This document shows positions 35,201-45,755 of a stretch of 64,000 nt of DNA, piece after piece (positions within the stretch are counted from its first letter, which is position 1; each line of letters begins with the position of its first letter). The stretch covers positions 1,178,001 through 1,242,000 of the forward strand of contig NZ_JAABOP010000001.1 in NCBI RefSeq assembly GCF_010671595.1, read 5' to 3'. This DNA is from Muriicola jejuensis (GTDB lineage Bacteria > Bacteroidota > Bacteroidia > Flavobacteriales > Flavobacteriaceae). The notes beneath the pieces are model-generated. The model was given only the letters and a program-made list of their open reading frames with translations, was not told the DNA's origin and ran no database searches. The position numbers were made by a program, and so were the translations under genes.

Positions 35201-38200
35201 GTGGCCAGTATAGATCCTGCGTCCGACCTGTGTTATGCCTCCACAAGCCTGGCTACTGTGGTAGTAGGCGCAACAGGAGGTCTCGCCCCTTACTATTACA
35301 GTATTAACGGAGGTCCTACCCAGACTTCCAATACGTTCAATGACCTGATCCCCGGTAATTACACCTTTACTGTCCTGGATTCAAATGGATGTACAGATGA
35401 TGTAACACTAACCATTGAGCCCGAACTCACGGCAAATGCCAATCTGACCAAGGACCTCGATTGTTCGGTATCGCCTGATGCTGTCATAGATGTCACCACA
35501 ACAGGAGGGTACAGTCCTTATACCTATGAAATCAATGTAAACGGCGGAGGATATGTCGCTTATGGCGGCGGTTTCCCTTATACCACCTCCACACCAGGAA
35601 CTTATCAGTTCAGGGTTACCGACAGCCAGGGATGTGTGGGTGAATCCAATGTGGTCACCGTGACCCCGGCCGTGAACCCATTTGCTACGGCCTCTGCCAC
35701 AGATCCGACCTGTAATGGGGATACCAACGGGATCGTGGAGATCAACGTGGATCCGAATTTTGGAATTTCTCCCTACCTCATCAGCTTTGACGGTTCTCCT
35801 TTTACATCTCAAACCGTATACACAGGTATTGGCGCGGGGACGTACAGTTTTACGGTCCAGGATTCCAAGGGCTGTCTTTATACAGATACCGTAACCCTTA
35901 ATGACCCGGCTCTCTTTGATGCTACGGTCACACCTATAGACGTGAGTTGCGGTGGCGTAGGAGTAGGAGATATTCCTGGTAGGATAGACATTACGATTAC
36001 CAGTGGTGGAGTGCCAAACTTTACTTATACGCTTTACGACAACCTGAACAATATCGTACCCGTGACCGGGTCGAACCCCATAGTCAATACCTCGGCAACT
36101 TCTGTCTCCTTTGACGGGCTGGATTTTGGAGATTACTATGTGCGTATCATCGATGCAAACGGATGTGAATACTACGAAAACCCGGTGCGCGTCAGGGCCA
36201 ATCCTTTCCTTACCCTGAATGCAGCGCCGGCCATCGTGGACTGCCCAACGGGAGGTACGGTGGAACTCTCGGCTGATGGAGGATCCGGTAGTTATACTTT
36301 CTCCATCTACGGTTCAGGAGTAGGCCCCACTACGGAGGTGCCTGGCCCAGGCCCTCTTGAAGAAACCGCCACCTTTACCGGGCTGAATGCCGGACAGACC
36401 TATATCTTCCAGGCCATCGATGATGGAACGATGTGTTCCAGCTATGTGGAAGTGACCATTCCGACCCTCTCGTCCATCGATGTGGTGGCAGATCCTGTGG
36501 TGACCGACGTGACCTGTTTCGGGGATACCAACGGAAGTATTTCCTTCCAGATCGAAGGGTATGACGGAACCGTGACCGATATCAATTACAGTGTGCTGGA
36601 ATCTCTCACCAATAATCCTTTGGGAGCCCCTTATAGTGGCACAGTAACAGGTCCGGCCGGACCCGGCCCTACCCCTGTGGTCAATATCACCAACATCCCT
36701 CCGGGAGATTACGTGCTCTTCTTTGAGGAAGCTACTTCTCCTTTCTGTTCCAATACCTATGCATTCAGGATCCTGGAGCCAAGCCCTATCATCCTGAATC
36801 TCGTAGATAACAACAACGCGAACTGTAACGAGGATGCCCAGGTAACCGTAATAGCCAATGGAGGTTCCGGAAGCTTGACCTATGCCTTTGTACAGGACGG
36901 TGTGGCCCCGAATCCGGGCGACTTCACCGCGAGCAACTACGCCGAACTGGATCCTGCCGTAAATACCGACTGGGATGTGTACGCCATGGACGCCAACGGT
37001 TGTATGTCTCCTGTTCTGGACGTGGTGATCGCTGCAGATCCTCAGCCTGTGATCTCTGCGGTTGTACTCAATCAGTGTGCGGCCTCCGAAGGAGCTTTTG
37101 AGGTCAGGATAACATTGGATAATGCCGGAATTGGTCCATACGCCATCAGTGTGAACGGGGGCGCCTTTCAGAGCACCACCCTGGTCAATGCCGGAGATAT
37201 ATTCGACTATACTGGTTTGACCTCAGGCAGCTACACGTATACTGTCAGAGATTCCAACGGATGTGAGTTTTCGGATTCAGTTACAATCTATCCGCCTTCA
37301 TCCCTTACAGCGGAGGCTCTGGTTCAACCTACCTGTGCCGCCAATGACGGCCAATTACTCTTAACCCCATATGGAGGCTCCGGAGTATATACCTATGAGC
37401 TCTTCCTCGGCGCCCTGAGTGTTGCGGGGCCTCAGGTATCTCCTCTGTTCACAGGGCTTGCTCCCGGCGTGTATACTGCTTATGTATATGACAGCCTCGT
37501 CTTGGGGTGCGGTGCATCTGTAAGTCTTGAACTTACTATACCCACCCTGGTGTCCTTTACCATTACACAGACTGATGTAAGCTGTTCTGGCGGCAGTGAC
37601 GGTACGGTAACGGCCGTCCTTGATCCGGGAATGAATAACCCGCCTTACGAATACGAACTGTATGACGGTACAGGATTGATCCTTCTATCCGGACCTCAGG
37701 CCTCTCCCACCTTCACCGGTCTTGCCGCAGGCAACTACGAGATCCTTACACGTTCCTCCAGGCTCTGTGAGGACAGGATACCCTTTACGATCACAGAACC
37801 CGCCCCTGTTGACGTGGTGGCTACAATAACCGACTTTGCCTGTGATGCAGGAAATGCACCAACCCAGGCCGTGATCACGGCTGTTGGGTCTGATGGTACA
37901 GCACCATATATGTACAGCATAGATGGGGTAAATTTCTTCAGCTCAAACACTTTTAATGTCAATGATACCGGAGCCGTTCAAAATATAACCGTGACCATAC
38001 GTGATGCGAATGGATGCACGGATACAGACATCGTGACCATCAATCCATTGCCAGTGATCACTGATGTTAGCCTGGCACAGATCGTTGCCATCACATGCAG
38101 TAACGATGAGACTGTAAGGCTGACCGTTACAGGAGGATCAGGCGATTTTGATTTCGACCTGCTGCCTTTGGGTAGCCAACCTACACAATCACCTGGTGCA

Positions 38201-41200
38201 GGAATATTTACAGCTGATTTCGACCTGTCTGCTCCCGGGGACTACACGTTCAGGGTAACAGACAACGTAACGGGTTGCTGGTTCACCACCGTACCTTACA
38301 ACATTCCGCCATATGACCTTATCGAGGTGATTGCCACAGCGGTTACGCCTGTAACCTGCTTCGGAGACGCTGATGGCGAGATGTCCATACAGGTAAACAA
38401 TTACCTCGGCAATTATACCTACCAGGTGTTTGACAGTGCCGGGGCTCCGGTAACGGGAGTAGTACCAACAGACACTTCTGTCAATCCAAGGACCATTTCA
38501 GGTCTGCCTGCAGGGAATTTCTACGTGGAGGTGATCGCAACCGATACACCTTACTGCGATGATCTCTCAAATACCGTGACCATTGGTGCTCCTGCGGCCC
38601 CGGTAGCCCTTGTAGTAACAAGCAATATCAATGCGAATTGTAATATCGGAGCACAGGTAAGCGTGCAGGCTTCAGGAGGAACTCCTGCCTATCAATATGC
38701 CTTTATGCCTACCGGAAACGTCCCCGCGCCGGGTGATTATTCAGCCAGTGCAAGTGCCATCCTGAATCCGGCTACCTATCCGGCAGACTACGATATCTAT
38801 GTACAGGATGCGAATGGATGTTTCACTTTCATCACAGTGACAGTAAACGAGGATCCGTTGCCTACAGTGACCGCACCGGCTTTCGCTACAGATCAGTGTA
38901 CTTCCGATGGAACCACCTACAGCTTTACCGTTGTGGGTACGGGAGTAACACCGCTTCAGTACAGCGTGGGCGCAGGGTACCAGTCGAGCCCCACCTTGAC
39001 GGTATCCGCCCCAGGCACTTATACCGTGACTGTCAGGGATGCCAACGGATGTTTGGATACGGATATCATTACCATCCTGCCTCCGCTCAGCCTCACCCCT
39101 GAAGTGGTGGTACAGCCATCCTGCGCCCTGAATGACGGGGAGATCAGGATCACGGCAAGTGGTGGTTCTGGAAGCTACGAGTACGACCTTCTGGACGGAG
39201 GTGGAGTAAGTGTGATCGGTGGAGTGCCCCAGGCATCCAACACCTTTACAGGCCTTGCCCCCGGCAATTACACGGCTGTGGTATACGATATTTCAGGTTC
39301 AGGCTGTGATGCTCAGGCGCCTATTGCCCTTGAAACCCCAACCCCGGTGACATTTACCTACAACCTGGAAGATGTCTCCTGTGCGGGGGGAAGTGATGGC
39401 TTTATTCAGGTGGTTCTGGATCCGTCTAATGACAATCCGCCCTATACCTATACCCTGGACGATGGAGTGAATCCACCTGTTGTTCAGACCAGTCCGCTGT
39501 TCAATAATCTGGCTGCAGGATCCTATGACATCACGGTCACATCAGACCGCAATTGTGTCCATACAGAGACGGTGATCATCAATGAGCCCCTGCCTTTGAC
39601 ATTGACCGCTTCGGCTACGACCTTTGCCTGTAATCCGGATAATTCGGTAGCCCGGGCCGTTATCACGGCAGTGGCTACAGACGGAACAGCTCCTTATTCT
39701 TACAGCATTGACGGGGTGAACTTCTTTAGCAACAACACCTTTAATATCAACGATACCGGTGTGGTACAGAATATCACTGTCACCGTAAGGGATAACAACG
39801 GCTGCATCGCCACAGACCTGGTCACCATCGATCCGCTGAATGTCTTTACGGCCAGCGTCAGCCAGGTTACAGCTATTTCCTGTGTGGATCCGGAACAGGT
39901 GCTGATCACCATCACCGATGACGGTAATCCTGCCAATACCTATACCGTGGAGGCTCTTCCTGTGGGTAATCCTAATGCAACCCTCACAGCGACCCCTACG
40001 AGTACCACGGCCGAATTCGACCTCAGTGTGGTAGGAAGTTATGTATTCAGGATCACCGACAATACCACGGGATGTTATTTCACAACCGCTCCTTATGAGA
40101 TCCTGCCTTATGACACCATCGATGTGGTTGCAACTGCAACTACTCCAGTGGTGTGCTACGGGGATTCGAACGGTGCAGCGGAGATCAATATCACCGGATT
40201 TACCGGAACCTATGACTATGAAGTCTTCACTTCAGCAGGAGTATCCACAGGTATTGTGGGATCAGCTGATACGAGCACAAATCCATTGTCCGTCAATGGA
40301 TTGCCCGCTGGAAATTACTTTATCAGGGTGACCGAGACGGCCTATCCCTTCTGTGCTGAAGACAGCAACATCATTACCATTGTCTCTCCAAGCTCGCCTC
40401 TGGCAGCCATTGTGAATGAGATTGCGAACGTGACCTGTACGAATGACCAGGGAGAGATCCTGGTGGATCCTTCCGGTGGGTACGCACCCTATGACATCGT
40501 GCTGACCAATACCACCACAGGGCAGGTGTACACCGCAAACGGAGTGAACAGCCGGATCTTTACAGGTCTGTCTGCTGGTAATTTTACCGTGGATATAACC
40601 GATGCGGGAGGATGTGTTCTCAACGACGCCATCACTTTAACACAGCCAGCACCTATTTCTGCGGATATCACTGCAACCCCAACCACTTTGGTGTGTTATG
40701 GGGATACCAATGCCACCGTGACGGCTATCAACGTGATGGGGGGACAGGGTGTTTACCAATACCAGTTGAATTATTACGACCCCACAGGGACCGTGATCGA
40801 TTTTACCAGTGGAGGACAGACAAGCCCAGTATTTAACAACCTCGGCGCTGGTATTTACAGCATTACTGTTTCCGATGGGTGGGATTGTGACGTGGAGACC
40901 GTCCAGGTTATCATCAGTGAACCTTCGGATGTGGAGAGTTCTCTGATCCAGGCATCTGCAATGACCTGTACTAATGATGCACAAATCATCCTGACCGCCA
41001 CAGGGGGAACCGGGCCTTATGAATACAGCACGGATAACGTGGTCTTCTCACCTATGTCTGGTGGCAATACCCACACCTTTACCGTGACTCCAGGTGCCTA
41101 CCAGTACTATGTCAGAGATTCTTTTGGATGTGAGGCCAATATCAGCAACCAGGTGACAGTTGACCCTGTGCCGCCCCTGATGATCAACCTCGACCTCAGT

Positions 41201-42640
41201 GCCGCCGTGATCAATTGTACGGGTGAGGCCACCGCTACCATCATTGCGGATGCCACAGGCGGACTCGGAAATTACAATTACGAACTCTATTCCGATGCTG
41301 CCCTGACCAACTTGCTGACTGGTCCGCAGGCAGACGGGGAATTCAATACCCTGCTCGCCGGCAGTTATTATATCCGTGTGACCAGCGGGGATTGTGTGGA
41401 GGTAACTTCAGAGATCCTGATCACAGATCCGATGCCGCTTCAGATAGACCGGCAGGAATTCACCAATGTTACCTGTGCCGGGGAGGCAGATGGTACCATT
41501 ACGGTAGAAGTTTCAGGAGGTACCGGCAATATTTTATACGCCATCTCTCCCAACCTGAACCAGTTCGATACGGTAAATTACTTTGACCGACTGGCCCCAG
41601 GGGTGTACGACGTGATCGCCCAGGATGTGAACGGGTGTTTTATCACCTTCCAGTTCACCATAACCCAGCCTTCGCCTGTTACGGCAACCTTTGTGGCCGA
41701 GCCTGAGATATGTGCCGGTAGCGAGGATGGAACGATTACCGTCAGTGTTTCCGGAGGAACGGCCCCATACAGGACTGCGCTGAACACTACGGTTGATTCA
41801 GCCTTTGTACAGGACCAGTTCTTCTATTCAGACCTGGCCGCAGGAACCTATGTGGTCTTTATTCGGGATGCGAATGATTGTGAAACCAACGTTATCGTTG
41901 AGATCGAACCCGGAGTGAACTTAAATGGGGTGGTGGTACCTGTGTATGAATGTACCGGAAATATCCCTGGTAATTATATCAACATTACCATGGACGACCC
42001 ATCGGTGCTCGGTTCCATTATGTACGCCCTGGATTCAACGGATCCTGCAGACATGCAGCTGAACCCTGATTTTACCAACATCGCTCCCGGGCCTCATTAT
42101 GTTGCAATCTCGCATGCGAATGGCTGTGTCCTGACGCTTGATTTTGAGATCGAAGACTACCAGCCGCTCACCCTGACGCTGGAACAGAACAACATCAATG
42201 AGATCACAGCGATAGCCGCAGGCGGATTGCCCCCTTACACCTTCTATTTCAATGATGATGACAATGGTTCTGACAACACGTATTACATCACAGAGACTGC
42301 AACGCACACCGTGCGAGTGGTAGACAGCCTGGGATGTGAGATGGAGGCCCAGATCTTTATGGAATTCATCGATATAGAGATCCCAAATTTCTTCACTCCG
42401 GACGGAGATGGGATGAACGATCTCTGGATCCCGAGGAATATGGAGGGCTTCCCTGAAATACTAATAAAAATATTTGACCGTTATGGTAGGGAGATCGGTG
42501 TAATGTCCATAGACCACACAGGTTGGGACGGGACGTACAAAGGATCTGAATTGCCTACCGGGGATTACTGGTACATCGTGAAACTCAATGGAGAACGGGA
42601 TGACAGGGAATTCGTGGGTCACTTTACATTATACCGATAA
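29234..42640 (+). CDS. sprB: SprB giant gliding adhesin, interrupted by one in-frame TGA near the 5' end
   Basis: The ATG at 29234 begins a signal peptide (MRLNFTRKILLAGITLFTLM, cleavage near GYAQ). Codon 76 is TGA (29459-29461), after which the same frame stays open for about 4390 residues, so an automatic caller would start at ATG 29468 and lose the export signal. The sequence either side (NSSTYND then LNMQYIDVDSDP) reads as one conserved stretch. Domains: N-terminal adhesin region (about 80-380), a DUF11-like domain (about 385-540), roughly forty SprB repeats of about 75-95 residues with Cys near both ends, and a final T9SS type B domain (IPNFFTPDGDGMNDLWIP to HFTLYR). SprB moves on the cell surface to drive gliding. 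SprF follows 23 bp later. Confidence 0.9.
29459..29461 (+). other. In-frame TGA stop codon inside sprB
   Basis: TGA between GAT and CTG, in the same frame as both the signal-peptide part and the main part of sprB. The base after it is C, a weak stop context for UGA in E. coli. It may be a sequencing error, a nonsense mutation or a read-through site. Confidence 0.9.
32535..35924 (+). repeat. Higher-order tandem duplication inside sprB: two ~1.69-kb units
   Basis: Equivalent Cys codons are at 32567 and 34262, a period of 1695 bp (565 codons). Unit 1 (about 32.54-34.23 kb) and unit 2 (about 34.23-35.92 kb) hold the same ordered series of SprB repeats, recognisable by YTCLQ, DPATDLCY/DPASDLCY and CTVSPDAVIDVT/CSVSPDAVIDVT. 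Boundaries are approximate. Confidence 0.8.
36480..40400 (+). repeat. Higher-order duplication inside sprB: ~1.8-kb units, older and more divergent
   Basis: Matching Cys codons in VTCFGD/VTCFGD/VVCYGD are at 36515, 38357 and 40154, giving periods of 1842 and 1797 bp. Shared sets include TAPYMYSIDGVNFFS/TAPYSYSIDGVNFFS and YTFRVTDNVTGCWFTT/YVFRITDNTTGCYFTT. The third unit appears partial. Boundaries are approximate. Confidence 0.7.
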
Positions 42641-42663
42641 GCCGATTTAACCGACAGTGTGCT

Positions 42664-43608
42664 ATGCGTAAGTCAATCATATTAGGAATTTTTTCACTGA
42701 GCGTGATGTTCGCCAGGGGACAGGAGCTTACCCTGCCGCAGCTGTCCCAGTACCTGGCAGACAATCCTTTTGTGATGTCCCCCACCTACGCCGGTATCGG
42801 AGATCACATCAAGGTGCGAATCAACGGGCTCACCCAGTGGGTAGGGATCAAGGATGCCCCGGACACCCAGTCCCTGGCAGCAGATGCCCGCATCGGTAAT
42901 AAATCGGGGCTCGGGATGCTTCTCTATAACGACAGCAATGGGGAGACCAAACAAAGGGGGGCGCGCCTTTCCTTTGCTCACCACCTGACCTTAGACCGTT
43001 ATGATGACGAATTCCTCTCCTTTGGGATATCTTATAACTTCAACCAGTTCCGCATTGACATAGAGAACTTTGACAGTCCGGATCCCACGGTCACGGACGA
43101 TCGGGCAACCACCAACCACAACTTTGACGTGGGGGTGCTCTATCGCAAGGACAAATTCTATTTCAGTGTGAACGCCTCTAACCTTCTGGACAAGGACCTG
43201 ACCCGTTTTAATCCGGTCTTTGAACCAAACAGGCTAAGAAATTATTACGTATACACAGGATATCGTTACACCAAAAACAAGAACAGTCGGCTGGAGATAG
43301 AACCCTCTGTCTTCTTTCAATTGTTCGAGAGCGATGGGCGTTCGGTAACCGACCTCAATGTGAAATTCAGGTGGTACGATTTTGAGGACTATTACTATGC
43401 AGGAGTCACCTACAGGTTCCTGAATGACCAGGTGGGGAATCCCTTGTATATCGCCCCTATTATGGGTCTGAAGAAAAGCAATTTCTATTTCGGGTATTCC
43501 TACCAGATCATCCTGAACGAGATCCTTGGCTTCAGCACGGGAACGCATGTCGTTACCCTGGGTGTAGACCTCTTCCAGGGGCTTAGCAATTGCCGCTGTA
43601 CCTATTAA
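42664..43608 (+). CDS. sprF: SprF, PorP/SprF family outer-membrane protein
   Basis: 314 residues with a signal peptide (MRKSIILGIFSLSVMFARGQ) and one PorP/SprF domain. The opening QLSQYLADNPFVMSPTYAGI and the later NHNFDVGVLYRKDKFYFSVN are the usual family marks, and the C-terminus ends in a beta-signal-like stretch before NCRCTY. In Flavobacterium johnsoniae, SprF is needed for SprB to reach the surface. The gene begins 23 bp after sprB, closing the operon. A -7 box before folB suggests that folb has at least one promoter of its own. Confidence 0.92.
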   Translation: MRKSIILGIFSLSVMFARGQELTLPQLSQYLADNPFVMSPTYAGIGDHIKVRINGLTQWVGIKDAPDTQSLAADARIGNKSGLGMLLYNDSNGETKQRGARLSFAHHLTLDRYDDEFLSFGISYNFNQFRIDIENFDSPDPTVTDDRATTNHNFDVGVLYRKDKFYFSVNASNLLDKDLTRFNPVFEPNRLRNYYVYTGYRYTKNKNSRLEIEPSVFFQLFESDGRSVTDLNVKFRWYDFEDYYYAGVTYRFLNDQVGNPLYIAPIMGLKKSNFYFGYSYQIILNEILGFSTGTHVVTLGVDLFQGLSNCRCTY

Positions 43609-43627
43609 TTTTTAGTGCCTTTTAGAC

Positions 43628-43635
43628 TACCTTTG
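43628..43635 (+). promoter_or_regulatory. -7 promoter box TACCTTTG of folB
   Basis: Full match to TAnnTTTG, 18 nt before the ATG at 43654. It supports that start over the in-frame GTG at 43615. Confidence 0.55.
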
Positions 43636-43653
43636 CCTCCTCACGAAGCAAAG

Positions 43654-44010
43654 ATGGATACGATAACCCTTGAAAATATTCGGCTGTACGCCTACCACGG
43701 ATGCCTGGAGGAAGAAACCCTCATCGGAAGTGACTACAGGGTGGATGTGGAGGTTGAGGCCAGACTCGAAAAGGCCGCTATTTCAGATGAACTGGGGGAT
43801 ACTGCAGACTATGTCACCATGCACCGCATTGTAAAGGAGGAAATGAAGATTCCTTCAAAATTACTCGAACACGTGGCCAGGCGGATCGCCCTTAGAATAC
43901 TGGAGGAGATCCCCATGGTTCAGGGAGGTAATGTGAAGGTGGCTAAGATTAATCCTCCTATTGGTGGGGATGTGGCCTCGGTTTCGATGAAATATCGATT
44001 TTCACGATAA
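43654..44010 (+). CDS. folB: Dihydroneopterin aldolase
   Basis: 118 residues from the ATG at 43654; an in-frame GTG at 43615 would add 13 unlikely residues and lies before the promoter box. MDTITLENIRLYAYHGCLEEE is split at the family's first strand (the YAYHG motif carries the active-site region), followed by GSDYRVDVEVEA, DTADYVTMHRIV and LLEHVARRIALRIL with the conserved Glu. The enzyme turns dihydroneopterin into hydroxymethyl-dihydropterin in folate synthesis. It follows sprF by 45 bp but probably has its own promoter. Two tRNA genes come next. Confidence 0.93.
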   Translation: MDTITLENIRLYAYHGCLEEETLIGSDYRVDVEVEARLEKAAISDELGDTADYVTMHRIVKEEMKIPSKLLEHVARRIALRILEEIPMVQGGNVKVAKINPPIGGDVASVSMKYRFSR

Positions 44011-44049
44011 GGTGCAAATTAAACTTAAGTTTATTCTTTGTTTAATCTT

Positions 44050-44057
44050 TAGATTTG
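44050..44057 (+). promoter_or_regulatory. -7 promoter box TAGATTTG of the first tRNA-Cys-like gene
   Basis: Full match to TAnnTTTG, 8 nt before the first tRNA base at 44066, the right distance for direct transcription of the tRNA. Confidence 0.6.
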
Positions 44058-44065
44058 TTGATCAA

Positions 44066-44137
44066 GGCATTGTGGTCGAATTGGTTAGACGGAGCTGCGC
44101 AACAGCTTTTATGGTGGTTCGAGTCCACCCGATGCCT
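44066..44137 (+). tRNA. tRNA-Cys-like gene with GCA at the anticodon position and C33
   Basis: A 72-nt cloverleaf: acceptor GGCATTG/CGATGCC (one G:U), D-arm GTC/GAC, anticodon stem GAGCT/AGCTT (one G:U), four-base variable loop, T-arm GGTGG/CCACC with loop TTCGAGT, discriminator T and an encoded CCA. The anticodon loop reads GCGCAAC, giving GCA at 34-36 but C at position 33, where U is nearly universal, and G at 32. It resembles the neighbouring true tRNA-Cys and has its own promoter and terminator. It could be a working variant tRNA, a decayed copy or a tRNA-like RNA. Confidence 0.7.
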
Positions 44138-44152
44138 CCACTGAGATCGTTT

Positions 44153-44197
44153 CCCTCCTGAATACCCTAAAATTAAGTGTGATCAGGAGGGTTTTTC
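44153..44197 (+). terminator. Rho-independent terminator between the two tRNA genes
   Basis: Stem CCCTCCTGA (44153-44161) with TCAGGAGGG (44183-44191), a 21-base loop, then a T-run. It separates the two tRNA transcripts. Confidence 0.8.
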
Positions 44198-44208
44198 ATC
44201 TTATTTCG

Positions 44209-44216
44209 TAAATTTG
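44209..44216 (+). promoter_or_regulatory. -7 promoter box TAAATTTG of tRNA-Cys
   Basis: Full match to TAnnTTTG, 12 nt before the tRNA at 44229. Confidence 0.65.
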
Positions 44217-44228
44217 CAGTCTTGTAAA

Positions 44229-44299
44229 GGCATCGTGGCCGAGTGGCTAGGCACAGCTCTGCAAAAGCTTGTACAGCGGTTCGAATCCGCTCGATGCCT
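44229..44299 (+). tRNA. tRNA-Cys (anticodon GCA)
   Basis: A 71-nt cloverleaf: acceptor GGCATCG/CGATGCC (7 bp), D-arm GCC/GGC, anticodon loop CTGCAAA with T33 and anticodon GCA, variable loop GTAC, T-arm AGCGG/CCGCT with loop TTCGAAT, discriminator T; CCA is not encoded. The outermost pair of the anticodon stem is a C-T mismatch. It has its own -7 box and a terminator right after it. Confidence 0.93.
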
Positions 44300-44307
44300 C
44301 AGAAGAT

Positions 44308-44338
44308 AAACTCCTTTGTCCATCAAAGGGGTTTTTTT
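44308..44338 (+). terminator. Terminator after tRNA-Cys, probably bidirectional
   Basis: Stem CTCCTTTG (44311-44318) with CAAAGGGG (44324-44331), loop TCCAT, then T-run; AAA precedes it. It touches the stop codon of the convergent LysE gene. Confidence 0.85.
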
Positions 44339-45014
44339 ATTGCCCTTCGGCTTCGCGTATTAGTTCTATGCCTTTTTCAATATTCAACTGGTCTTTTGGT
44401 AAAAACCCTTTGATTATAAGCACAATACCGCAGATTGCCAGGATCACACCCAATGCTTTTTTGACTATTCGAATCCGCTTTTGAGTCAGTTTTGTCTTAA
44501 GCTGCTTGGCGAGGAGGATCTTAAACAGGTCTGTGATCAGATAAGCACCGATCATGGCTGAGAAGAACACCAGGATACGATTGGGATCGTTATCCAGACT
44601 AGGCCCTACGACGATGATCACCCCCAGCCAGAAGACCAGAACGCCTATATTGATGAAATTCAGGAGAAATCCTTTTATAAAAAGTCCCATATACCCAGTC
44701 TTGCTGATATGGACATCCGTCTCTTCCTTGACGGGGGCCCTGTTGAAGAGGATGGTGATGGAGTAGACCAGGAGGATAACGCCCCCAAAGACGTAAAGCC
44801 CCGGCTGGTTGCTGAGATTCTCCAACAATTGAAAACTACTGAAATACGCGATGACGAGGAAGAGGATATCTGCGATGATCACCCCCATATCAAAGACCAG
44901 TCCGGCCCTGAATCCTTTGGTGGCACTGGTTTCCAGGAGAACAAAGAACACAGGCCCGATCATAAAACTCAGTAAAAATCCAAGGGGTATGGCTGCCTGA
45001 ACATCTTCGATCAT
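44337..45014 (-). CDS. LysE family translocator
   Basis: 225 residues with about six membrane helices. The first helix reads IPLGFLLSFMIGPVFFVLLETS, the usual LysE/RhtB start with its conserved GP pair, and FLLNFINIGVLVFWLG in the fourth helix is the family's second mark. Members export amino acids or related small molecules across the inner membrane; the substrate cannot be told from sequence. It is the last gene of the minus-strand run rnr, head-GIN protein, lysE, with a 10-bp gap to the gene before it. Confidence 0.9.
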   Translation of the reverse strand: MIEDVQAAIPLGFLLSFMIGPVFFVLLETSATKGFRAGLVFDMGVIIADILFLVIAYFSSFQLLENLSNQPGLYVFGGVILLVYSITILFNRAPVKEETDVHISKTGYMGLFIKGFLLNFINIGVLVFWLGVIIVVGPSLDNDPNRILVFFSAMIGAYLITDLFKILLAKQLKTKLTQKRIRIVKKALGVILAICGIVLIIKGFLPKDQLNIEKGIELIREAEGQ

Positions 45015-45024
45015 CCCTCTGCCT

Positions 45025-45705
45025 TTACATTCGTTCTATTTTACCCCCAAACACGGTCTTTTCCTCCATCTTGGCGGGATCCCCGTAAACATAGACGGTG
45101 CCCCCCGCCTTCACACTCGCTTTTACGTAATTCGTCGCAAAGATCTCCGCTGTAGAGCCCGCATTTACATTGACAGTACTAAATCCGGTTTTAAGGTCCT
45201 TTCCCTTGTAGATTCCGCCAGTATTTATCTGAACATCCTGGTTATCTGCACTCCCACTGGCATTGATGACCCCGCCGGTGACCGCTTTAACCAATAGTTG
45301 TTCGGTCTTTGTCTGAATCCTGATCTCACCACCTTCCTGGGCGCGAAGGTCCAGCACATTCTGAGTAATAGTTTCCTTGGTCGTGATCCGGGCATCCTCG
45401 TTTACGTCTATGACGATCAGATCATCGGTATAATAGAGGTCTATAAAGGTTCTGTAGCCGCTGAAGATCTTGAAGATCTCCATCCTGATCTTGAGTACCC
45501 CATCGGTATTTACAAAGGCCACCTTGGAAGTATTGGCTCCGGTGATGACAGCCTGGTTCCTGTCTGAACGGATCAGATTTACGGAAAGTCCGTCATAGAC
45601 CTTGACCTCCGTAAATTTGGTAAGACTCTGCGTTACCTTGCCATCCTGGGCCTGAAGTACCCAAATTCCCAGACATAAAAAGAAGAAAAGGAACCGCTTT
45701 TTCAT
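45025..45705 (-). CDS. Head GIN domain (DUF2807) exported protein
   Basis: 226 residues from the ATG at 45705, chosen because it starts a signal peptide (MKKRFLFFFLCLGIWVLQAQ); the in-frame ATG at 45723 adds MLNQQQ. The body is a right-handed beta-helix-like repeat pattern, FTEVKVYDGLSVNLIRSD followed by short Gly/Asn/Ala-rich rungs (VTGGVINASGSADNQDVQIN), typical of the auto-transporter-like head GIN family. The function is unknown; members are envelope or surface proteins. It sits between rnr (50 bp upstream) and the LysE gene. Confidence 0.88.
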   Translation of the reverse strand: MKKRFLFFFLCLGIWVLQAQDGKVTQSLTKFTEVKVYDGLSVNLIRSDRNQAVITGANTSKVAFVNTDGVLKIRMEIFKIFSGYRTFIDLYYTDDLIVIDVNEDARITTKETITQNVLDLRAQEGGEIRIQTKTEQLLVKAVTGGVINASGSADNQDVQINTGGIYKGKDLKTGFSTVNVNAGSTAEIFATNYVKASVKAGGTVYVYGDPAKMEEKTVFGGKIERM

Positions 45706-45755
45706 CTGCTGTTGATTTAGCATGCCCTGTAAAGAACGTGTAAATTTATTAAAAC

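Noticed and set aside
29500-42600. CRISPR array or microsatellite behind the repeat signal
   Set aside because: The repeats are protein-level SprB domains of about 75-95 residues within one open frame; no short fixed repeat-spacer pattern exists.
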